From NCBI GenBank assembly GCA_021802185.1, contig JAKAAV010000188.1, positions 1-5,181 on the forward strand: a DNA stretch of 5,181 nt, written 5' to 3'. The stretch's first letter is position 1. Each line of letters begins with the position of its first letter. Positions 1-5,181 of this stretch are shown here, in pieces. Origin of the DNA: Chloroflexota bacterium. Lineage in GTDB: Bacteria; Chloroflexota; Limnocylindria; Limnocylindrales; CSP1-4. A program made the translations under genes and the position numbers. Below the pieces are notes generated by a model. It saw only the letters and a list, made by a program, of their open reading frames with translations, was not told the origin of the DNA and made no database searches.

Positions 1-693
1 ATCTAACAGCAGCAGGGCGATGCCGGTGATCTGCCAGGACTGGATCTGCCCCGCGGCCAGCATCTGCGGGAGCTTCGTGAACACGTCGGAGAAGTTCAGC
101 GAGCCGACCGTGGTCCAGATGGCCCAGATGCCGATGCTGAAGCCGACGTCGCCCACGCGGTTGACCAGGAACGCCTTCTTGGCCGCCAGGGCCGCGCTCC
201 GGCGCTGATACCAGAAGCCGATCAGCAGGTAGCTCGAGAGGCCCACCAGCTCCCAGGCCACGAACAGCAGCAGGAAGTTCCCGGCCAGCACCAGCAGCAG
301 CATGCTGAACATGAAGAAGTTCAGGTAGGCGAAGAAGCGCCACTTGCCCGGGTCGTGGGCCATGTACCCGATCGAGTACACGTGGACGAGCATGCCGATC
401 GTCGTCACGACGATCAGCAGCGCCGCGGTCAGGTTGTCGACGGCGAAGTTCGCGTCGACCTGGAACGACCCGGCGGGGATCCAGCGGTACAGCGTGAAGG
501 CGATCCCGTGCGGCCCGTACGCCCCGGTCAGCTGCCCGACGACGAGGATCATCCCGACGATCCAGGTGAGGATGATCGCGGCGACCGAGATGACCCACGA
601 CCGGTCGCCCAGCCGGCGTCCGAAGGCCGCGGTCAGCGTGAAGCCGAGGATCGGGAGCACGAGGAGCGCGAGCACGAGGGCCTCGTTTGCCAT
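1..693 (-). CDS. nuoL: NADH-quinone oxidoreductase subunit L, N-terminal part (3' end beyond the window)
   Basis: This is the distal antiporter-like proton-pumping subunit of complex I (ND5, related to MrpA). 231 codons are visible, running off the left edge; full-length family members exceed 600 residues. The start MANEALVLALLVLPILGF is typical. The diagnostic block is AWELVGLSSYLLIGFWYQRR (146-165), followed by AAKKAFLVNRVGDVGFSIG (170-188). Glu148 and Asp182 correspond to the conserved E. coli Glu144 and Asp178 of the proton channel. MAHDPGKWRFFAYLNFFMFSM (111-131) is also characteristic. Hydrophobic stretches at about 4-25, 33-54, 84-108, 119-139 and 140-161 are membrane helices. The ATG is bounded by the in-frame nuoK TAG two codons upstream. 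The ribosome site is weak, so coupling to nuoK is likely. The last visible codons (TTA GAT) are unlike the family and the local codon use. Confidence 0.94.
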   Translation of the reverse strand, partial: MANEALVLALLVLPILGFTLTAAFGRRLGDRSWVISVAAIILTWIVGMILVVGQLTGAYGPHGIAFTLYRWIPAGSFQVDANFAVDNLTAALLIVVTTIGMLVHVYSIGYMAHDPGKWRFFAYLNFFMFSMLLLVLAGNFLLLFVAWELVGLSSYLLIGFWYQRRSAALAAKKAFLVNRVGDVGFSIGIWAIWTTVGSLNFSDVFTKLPQMLAAGQIQSWQITGIALLLLD

Positions 694-696
694 CGC

Positions 697-1008
697 CTAG
701 TCCCGCATCGTGTCGTACTCGTCGACGAGCGGCGTGCGGCGGTTGCGGAAGATCGCGATGACGATCGCGAGCCCGACCGTCGCCTCGGCGGCCGCAACCG
801 CGATGACCATCAGCGCGATGACCGAGGCGTGGACCGCGAGCCGTGGGCTGAAGGCGCCGAAGGCGACGATCGCCAGGTTCACTCCGTTGAGCATCAGCTC
901 GATCGACATGAGCATCGCGATGGCGTTCCGGCGCGCGAGGAACCCGAACATGCCGATGCAGAACAGGAGCGTCGAGAGGACGAGGTAGGAGTCGAGCGAA
1001 TGGCTCAC
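697..1008 (-). CDS. nuoK: NADH-quinone oxidoreductase subunit K
   Basis: This is a small membrane-arm subunit of complex I (ND4L, MrpC-like), 103 residues from the GTG start; E. coli NuoK has 100. It has three membrane helices, at about 6-23, 29-51 and 60-86. Both conserved membrane glutamates of the proton path are present: Glu37 in SIELMLNGVNLAIVAFG and Glu75 in AAAEATVGLAIVIAIFR, corresponding to E. coli Glu36 and Glu72. An ATG start 17 codons upstream is possible in frame, but it would add a non-family leader (MACSWHAARSHRR) that overlaps nuoJ. The GTG follows the nuoJ TGA after one base and has a good AGGAGG, so GTG is preferred and translational coupling with nuoJ is likely. The TAG stop is in frame with nuoL, three bases before its ATG. 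Confidence 0.95.
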   Translation of the reverse strand: MSHSLDSYLVLSTLLFCIGMFGFLARRNAIAMLMSIELMLNGVNLAIVAFGAFSPRLAVHASVIALMVIAVAAAEATVGLAIVIAIFRNRRTPLVDEYDTMRD

Positions 1009-1009
1009 G

Positions 1010-1558
1010 TCAGCGCTCTCCCTCCTGTGGCTCCTCGCGGCGTGCCAGGAACACGCCACCGATCACCGCGGCCAGCAGCATCACGCTCACGACCTCGAGC
1101 GGCAGCACGTAGTCGTCGAACAGCATCCGGGCGAGCGCGTCGGTGGCGGTGTGGATCTGCTGCGAGACGGTGTTCGGCCAGTGCGTCGAGAGCACCACGG
1201 CGCTCAGGACGGCGGCCAGCACGACGGCGGCCACGGCTCCCGCCCACGCCTGGTGGTGGAAGACGAGCCGCACCGGCCCGACCTTCGTCTGCGTGAGCAT
1301 GATCGCGAACAGCACGAGCACGCTGATCGCGCCGATGTAGACGAGGACCTGCGCGGCCGCGACGAGCGGCGCCTCGAGCAGCACGTAGACCCCTGCCAGG
1401 GCCGCGAATGTCACGATCATCGCGAGCCCGGAGCGGATGATGTCGCGGCCGAGCACCACGGTCAGGGCGGCGCCGAGCATGAGCGCGGCGAGGACGAGGA
1501 ACAGGAGGTCGCTCCAGGTCCAGCCCAGGAAGCTGACACCGCCGAGCGCGTTCGACAT
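1010..1558 (-). CDS. nuoJ: NADH-quinone oxidoreductase subunit J
   Basis: This is a hydrophobic membrane-arm subunit of complex I (ND6 counterpart), 182 residues, close to the usual length of bacterial NuoJ. Five membrane segments can be read at about 16-36, 42-61, 65-89, 104-124 and 150-173. The third, AAQVLVYIGAISVLVLFAIM (68-87), is the conserved helix carrying the family's Tyr-Ile/Val-Gly-Ala motif, where a pi-bulge takes part in coupling in known structures. The fifth, DYVLPLEVVSVMLLAAVIGG, matches the usual LPFE-x-x-S-x-LLL-x-A-x-x-G helix, with Glu155 in the conserved place. Glu62 lies at the end of the second helix. The ATG follows a triple AGGAGG, 12 bases after the previous stop. 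Its TGA is one base before the nuoK GTG. I see no defects. The C-terminal tail (RREEPQEGER) is short, charged and presumably cytoplasmic. Confidence 0.96.
   Translation of the reverse strand: MSNALGGVSFLGWTWSDLLFLVLAALMLGAALTVVLGRDIIRSGLAMIVTFAALAGVYVLLEAPLVAAAQVLVYIGAISVLVLFAIMLTQTKVGPVRLVFHHQAWAGAVAAVVLAAVLSAVVLSTHWPNTVSQQIHTATDALARMLFDDYVLPLEVVSVMLLAAVIGGVFLARREEPQEGER
1018..1026 (-). promoter_or_regulatory. Ribosome binding site deciding the nuoK GTG start
   Basis: A perfect AGGAGG (1021-1026), extended by GGAG, lies inside the last codons of nuoJ. It ends 12 bases before the GTG at 1008, or 9 if the overlapping GGGAG (1018-1022) is used. No comparable site fits the upstream in-frame ATG at 1059. 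The resulting protein begins directly at the family's normal N-terminus, which supports GTG as the true start. Confidence 0.7.
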
Positions 1559-1572
1559 GCCCTCCTCCTCCT
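1559..1572 (-). promoter_or_regulatory. Strong ribosome binding site of nuoJ
   Basis: On the minus strand the bases before the nuoJ ATG contain three overlapping AGGAGG hexamers (1567-1572, 1564-1569, 1561-1566), ending 8, 5 and 2 bases before the start codon. The first shares its A and G with the TAG stop of the upstream gene. The upstream TAG is also in frame with nuoJ, so this ATG is the first start available. The arrangement suggests efficient re-initiation by ribosomes finishing the chimeric gene. Confidence 0.85.
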
Positions 1573-4147
1573 ACCGCAGCTTCGGCGGCAGGGCGTGCGC
1601 GCCCTCCGCATGCCCGTCGCCGCGCGGCTGGACCTGCGGCGGCAGCACCGGGAGGAGCCGGTCGTTCGGCACGTCGCGGCCGGACGCCAGGGCGTGCTGG
1701 AGCCACCCCGCCTCGCGCCGGACGAAGCTCATCTCGGTGTCGTGCTGGACCGCCGAGTACGCGATGAGGTCGATGTTCGGCTGCTCGCGGCTCTCGTGCG
1801 AGAGCTCGAAGTCCGGCCCGCAGCGCAGCGCGTCGTAGGGGCACGCGTCGACGCAGATGCCGCACAGGATGCAGCGCGACTCGTCGACGTCGTACTGCTC
1901 GAGCACCCGCGGCTTCGGCATGAGGGCGCCCGTCGGACACGTCTCGGCACAGCGGCCGCACGACACGCACGGCGTGTCGTTGAGGCTCATGTCGAGCGGC
2001 GTGGTCACGAGCGTGTCCATGCCGATGCGCATGAAGTCGTAGCAGGCGGCGCCGACGATCTCCGCGCACACCCGGGCGCAGCGGCCGCAGTCGATGCAGC
2101 GCGAGGGCTCGCGCAGGATGAACGCGTGGCTGTCGTCGCGGATGTAGTCGTGGTTGTAGCCGGTGAAGCGGTTCTCCAGCACGCTGCGGTAGCTGAAGCC
2201 GGTCCTCGACGGCTCGAGGGTCTGGAGCGTCGTCCCGTACTCGATGCCCAGGCGCCGCAGGTCGCAGTAGCCGATGGCCTCGCACGTGCACTGCAGGCAG
2301 CGCCGCGCCTCGTCCATCGCCTCGGCCTGCGTGTACGGGATCTCGTACTCGACGTAGCTCTTGTCGCGCACGTCGGCGGGCATCGAGCGCAGCCGCTTCC
2401 GGGGCTCCTTGAGTTCGCCGGTGAACGGCACGATCGACAGGAACGCGGGCTGCGGCTCGGCGATGGTCTGGCGCGTCCGCACGTCCTCGAGGTCCATGCC
2501 CTTGAGGTACGCGTCGATCGCGTACGCCGCGCGACGGCCCTCGGCGACCGCCTGGACGACCGTCGTGGCGCCAACCCGCACGTCGCCGGTGCCGAACACG
2601 CCCTTGCGGCCGGTCGCGAACGTCACCGCGTCGGCCGCGAGCCGGTTGCGGTTCGCCTTGACGCCCTCCGCCCCGTGGTCGAGCCAGTCGAGCTCCGGTC
2701 CCTGGCCGATCGCCAGCAGGACGCGGTCGCACTCGATCGTGAATTCGGTGCCGGGCACCGGCTCCGGACGACGGCGGCCGGAGGCATCCGGCTGGCCCAT
2801 CCGCATCCGCTGGAACTCGACGCCGGTGACCCGGTTCTGGTCGTCCGTGACCACGCGTGTAGGAGCGGCCTGGAAGATGGCGCGTGCCCCTTCCTCGATC
2901 GCCTCGTGGACCTCGCTCGCCGCCGACATCTCCTTCATGTCGCGCCGATAGGCGAGCGTGACCTCCTTCGCGCCCTGCCGGATCGACGTCCGCGTGCAGT
3001 CCATCGACGTGAAGCCGCCGCCGATGACGACGACCCGGCTGCCCTTGTGGCCGGGGAAGGGGAGGCCGAGGGTCGCGGTCCGCAGGTACTCGAGCCCGTC
3101 GAACACGCCGTCGGCGTCCTCGCCCGGCACCCCGAGCTTGTTCGTGTCGTAGCAGCCGATCGCGACGCACACCGCGTCGTAGTCCTGCTCGAGCAGGTCG
3201 TCGATCGTGAAGTCCCTGCCGAGCTCGCGGCCGCACTCGAACACGCCGCCCAGGTCGAGGACTGACTGGTACTCGCCGTCGACGATGCTCTCCTTCGGCA
3301 GCCGGTACTCGGGGATGCCGTAGCGGAGCATGCCGCCCGGCTTCTCGTCGCGCTCGAGGATCGTCACGTCGTGGCCGTCGATCAGCAGGTAGTACGCGGC
3401 CGCCGCGCCCGCCGGCCCGCTCCCGATGACCGCGACGCGCTTGCCGCTCTTCGCCTGGAGCTCGAACGGGATCGGCGCCTTCTGGCCCTGCTCCTGGAGC
3501 AGCAGCACCTGGTCGCCCGCGTACCGGTGGCTGTCGCGGATCGCGATCGCCTCGTCGACCTCGTCGCGCCGGCAGTGCTCCTCGCATGGCGCGGGGCAGA
3601 CGCGGCCGAGCACGCTGGGGAACGGGATCGTGCGCTTGAAGATGCGTGCCGACTCGACGAAGCTCCCCTCGGTGTTCGCCTTGAGGAAGCCCGGGATGTC
3701 GATGTGGCTCGGGCACTTGTTCTGGCAGGGCGGCAGGCAGTACGCGTTGTGGTCGCTGAAGATGAGCTCGAGGCTCGTGTGCCGCAGGTCCCGCACCCGC
3801 TGCGTCTGCGTCTGCACGACCATCCCGGGCTCCGCCTCGCGCGCGCAGCTGATCGGCGGGTGCTCCTCGCCCTCGACCTCCACGACGCACATCCGGCACG
3901 CCCCGAAACCCGGGAGCTTCGGTTCGTAGCACAGCGTCGGGATCTCGATGCCGTTGTCGCGGCAGACCTCGAGGATCGTCTGCCCTTCACGGCCCGTCAC
4001 CTGCCGCCCGTCGACCTCGATCGTGAAGGTCGGCGTGGATTGCGGGCGTTGCGGCGCGAGCGTCTGGAACAGGCGATCGGGCGAAGTCGACGGGGCCGGT
4101 TCGACGCGCGTCGACGGGATGGACGGGATCTCGATCAGGTCAGCCAT
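1571..4147 (-). CDS. Chimeric NuoG/GltD/NuoI-like iron-sulfur FAD oxidoreductase in the complex I operon
   Basis: This 858-residue soluble protein occupies the nuoG-nuoH-nuoI position. Domains in order: a Pro/Ser-rich leader (1-40); a plant-type [2Fe-2S] ferredoxin (about 41-115; Cys73, 84, 87, 101); a Fer4_20/GltD-like iron-sulfur region (about 118-215) with His133, Cys137, 141, 145 and GRVCPAPCEEHC at 181-192; and a GltD-like two-dinucleotide core (about 235-550). The core has an FAD motif (VIGSGPAG, 240-247, then GGMLRYGIPEYRLPK), an NAD(P)H motif (VVVIGGGFTSMD, 372-383, then YRR at 400-402) and a second FAD motif (GVFGTGDVRVGATTVVQAV, 516-534). Next come CxxCxCx5C (617-628) and [4Fe-4S] motifs at 684-694, 727-737 and 759-769. 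The last runs into GPDFELS, as in NuoI. There are no membrane segments and no molybdopterin-type domain. The ATG is the first start after nuoF's in-frame TGA; its ribosome site is weak. Probable role: iron-sulfur wiring plus a second pyridine-nucleotide site. The domain calls are firm; the function is inferred. Confidence 0.93.
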   Translation of the reverse strand: MADLIEIPSIPSTRVEPAPSTSPDRLFQTLAPQRPQSTPTFTIEVDGRQVTGREGQTILEVCRDNGIEIPTLCYEPKLPGFGACRMCVVEVEGEEHPPISCAREAEPGMVVQTQTQRVRDLRHTSLELIFSDHNAYCLPPCQNKCPSHIDIPGFLKANTEGSFVESARIFKRTIPFPSVLGRVCPAPCEEHCRRDEVDEAIAIRDSHRYAGDQVLLLQEQGQKAPIPFELQAKSGKRVAVIGSGPAGAAAAYYLLIDGHDVTILERDEKPGGMLRYGIPEYRLPKESIVDGEYQSVLDLGGVFECGRELGRDFTIDDLLEQDYDAVCVAIGCYDTNKLGVPGEDADGVFDGLEYLRTATLGLPFPGHKGSRVVVIGGGFTSMDCTRTSIRQGAKEVTLAYRRDMKEMSAASEVHEAIEEGARAIFQAAPTRVVTDDQNRVTGVEFQRMRMGQPDASGRRRPEPVPGTEFTIECDRVLLAIGQGPELDWLDHGAEGVKANRNRLAADAVTFATGRKGVFGTGDVRVGATTVVQAVAEGRRAAYAIDAYLKGMDLEDVRTRQTIAEPQPAFLSIVPFTGELKEPRKRLRSMPADVRDKSYVEYEIPYTQAEAMDEARRCLQCTCEAIGYCDLRRLGIEYGTTLQTLEPSRTGFSYRSVLENRFTGYNHDYIRDDSHAFILREPSRCIDCGRCARVCAEIVGAACYDFMRIGMDTLVTTPLDMSLNDTPCVSCGRCAETCPTGALMPKPRVLEQYDVDESRCILCGICVDACPYDALRCGPDFELSHESREQPNIDLIAYSAVQHDTEMSFVRREAGWLQHALASGRDVPNDRLLPVLPPQVQPRGDGHAEGAHALPPKLR

Positions 4148-4162
4148 GGATGGTATCCGGGG

Positions 4163-5181
4163 TCATTGGGGTGCCGCACCGACGGGGGTCACGCGGAGCG
4201 GGTGACAGACGCCGGCGGGACAGGTGCCGGCGAAATGGGCGTCGTACTCGTCCCGGAAGTATCGCATTCCGCTCGTGAGCGGGTTCGGGGCGAGGATCCC
4301 GTGCCCGCACAGCGAGCCGTCGCGGACGTCCGCGGAGAGGCTCACGAGCAGGTCGGGATCGGTGGGCTTCTGGCGCCCCGTGGTCGCCCGGGTCGTGATC
4401 TCGAAGAGGCGGCGCGTCCCGATGCGGCACGGGATGCACTTTCCGCACGCCTCGTCCGACATGAAGCGCTCCATCACGCGGCCGAGCTCGACGATGCAGG
4501 CGCGGTCGTCGACGACGAGGATCTGCCCCGAGCCCAGGATGGCGCCCGCGGCCTCGAGCGCCGCGGGGTCGAGCGGCGTATCGAGCGCGGAGTCGGGCAG
4601 GAACCCGCCGGGCGGTCCGCCGACGAACAGCGCCTTGAGCGTCCGACCGCGGGGCAGCCCTCCACCGACGACCTCGAGGATCTCGCGGAGCGGCGTGCCC
4701 ATCGGGACCTCGGCGACGCCGGCGTGGCTGACGGTGCCCGAGAGCTGGACGAGCTTCGTGCCGGCGAGTCCGCCGCGGCCCGCCGCGACGAACGCCTCGG
4801 CGCCGTTCCGGACGATCCACGGCACCGCCGCGAGCGTCTCGACGTTGTTGACGATGGTCGGATGGCCGTCCAGGCCGCGGGCCGACGGGAACGGCGGGCG
4901 CTGGTCGGGCATGCCGCGATCCGACTGGAGCGCGTGGAGCAGCACGGTCTCCTCGCCGAGCACGAACGCGCCGGAGAGCGGGCGCACCTCGATCCGCAGG
5001 TCGAAGCCGCGGTCCATCGCGTTGTCGCCGATGTAGCCGGCCTCCTCGGCGGCCGCCACGGCGGCGCGGAGCCGCTCGATCGCGGGCCCGTACTCGGCCT
5101 TCACCGCGATGTACGCGCGAACGGCTCCCACGGCGAAGGCCGCCAGGGCGGTGCCCTCGACGATCGCGTGCGGATCGAGCT
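4163..5181 (-). CDS. nuoF: NADH-quinone oxidoreductase subunit F, 3' part (5' end beyond the window)
   Basis: This is the NADH-oxidising, FMN-binding subunit of complex I, which sits at the tip of the cytoplasmic arm. The frame is open to the right edge. Codons upstream of the GTG at 5131 still read as family sequence (PHAIVEGTALAAFAVGA, matching the NuoF PH-x-x-x-EG region), so that GTG is not the start. 338 residues are visible, and the glycine-rich NADH/FMN region lies outside. Visible landmarks are LGEETVLLHALQSDRGMP followed by RPPFP, then HPTIVNNVETLAAVP, an SLBB-type stretch (GTKLVQLSGTVSHAGVAEVP to VGGPPGGFLP), and the N3 [4Fe-4S] ligands in CGKCIPCRIGTRRL, with a fourth Cys 40 residues later in DGSLCGHG. 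The C-terminus (APNP..SGMRYFRDEYDAHF, then CPAGVC) resembles the NuoF-like subunits of NAD(P)-linked hydrogenases and formate dehydrogenases more than E. coli NuoF. It stops before the extra ferredoxin domain those proteins often carry. The TGA is 15 bases before the next gene. Confidence 0.95.
   Translation of the reverse strand, partial: LDPHAIVEGTALAAFAVGAVRAYIAVKAEYGPAIERLRAAVAAAEEAGYIGDNAMDRGFDLRIEVRPLSGAFVLGEETVLLHALQSDRGMPDQRPPFPSARGLDGHPTIVNNVETLAAVPWIVRNGAEAFVAAGRGGLAGTKLVQLSGTVSHAGVAEVPMGTPLREILEVVGGGLPRGRTLKALFVGGPPGGFLPDSALDTPLDPAALEAAGAILGSGQILVVDDRACIVELGRVMERFMSDEACGKCIPCRIGTRRLFEITTRATTGRQKPTDPDLLVSLSADVRDGSLCGHGILAPNPLTSGMRYFRDEYDAHFAGTCPAGVCHPLRVTPVGAAPQ

Noticed and set aside
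697..1059. A longer nuoK starting at the ATG at 1059
   Set aside because: The extra 17 residues overlap nuoJ and do not look like NuoK. The GTG at 1008 has an AGGAGG and gives the family length.
355..1296. A 313-codon plus-strand open frame antisense to nuoL, nuoK and nuoJ
   Set aside because: It is an Asp/Arg/Glu-rich repeat-like translation typical of the reverse strand of GC-rich genes. The opposite strand carries three clear complex I genes here.
1151..3265. A 704-codon plus-strand open frame antisense to the chimera and nuoJ
   Set aside because: The product is low-complexity (rich in Arg, His, Asp, Val and Ala), with no motifs and no credible ribosome site. It is an antisense shadow of G+C-rich coding DNA.
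1005..3932. A 975-codon minus-strand open frame, longer than the gene it overlaps
   Set aside because: Its product is dominated by Arg, Gly, Ala and Pro with no recognisable domain, and it overlaps the well-supported chimeric gene and nuoJ in another frame. It is a shadow caused by high GC and few stops.
1571..4147. The chimera as an assembly or frameshift artefact joining nuoG, a gltD and nuoI
   Set aside because: The frame is uninterrupted over 858 codons, base composition looks uniform, and domain borders fall at sensible linkers. Read-level confirmation is still not available here.
4163..5131. nuoF starting at the GTG at 5131
   Set aside because: Family-like sequence continues in frame up to the window edge, so the gene is simply cut by the right end.
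1..5181. A membrane-bound hydrogenase or Mrp antiporter cluster instead of complex I
   Set aside because: No hydrogenase large- or small-subunit motifs are visible. nuoF, nuoJ, nuoK and nuoL match complex I subunits in order and in key residues.

Overview
The window is one dense, single-strand gene cluster. All five genes are read right to left (minus strand) with gaps of 1 to 15 bases. It is the middle of a complex I (proton-pumping NADH:quinone oxidoreductase, nuo) operon. The DNA is G+C-rich by eye, with G or C at most third codon positions. This fits a high-GC bacterium; a Chloroflexota- or Actinomycetota-like source (for example Thermoleophilia) is a guess from gene style and GC, not a demonstrated placement.

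In transcription order the layout is: the 3' part of nuoF (5181 to 4163, running off the right edge); a large chimeric iron-sulfur flavoprotein of 858 codons (4147 to 1571); nuoJ (1558 to 1010); nuoK (1008 to 697); and the 5' part of nuoL (693 to 1, running off the left edge). No stretch over 20 bases lacks a gene. I see no promoter, terminator, RNA gene, mobile element, repeat array or CRISPR. Any promoter must lie upstream of the right edge.

The most interesting gene is the second. In the textbook order nuoA-N, nuoF is followed by nuoG, nuoH, nuoI and nuoJ. Here one protein sits where G, H and I should be. It joins a NuoG/hydrogenase-type [2Fe-2S] N-terminus, a complete glutamate-synthase-small-subunit (GltD)-like FAD/NAD(P)H oxidoreductase, a NuoG/HydA-type pair of [4Fe-4S] motifs, and a tail resembling the second half of NuoI. 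The NuoG molybdopterin-type domain is absent, and nuoH is not in this interval.

A working picture is that NuoF oxidises NADH through FMN (its nucleotide-binding half lies off the window). The chimera supplies iron-sulfur wiring plus a second flavin site that looks able to bind NADPH. NuoJ, NuoK and NuoL form part of the membrane proton-pumping arm. Whether the second flavin makes this a dual NADH/NADPH complex I, a transhydrogenase-like module or a bifurcating one is inference.
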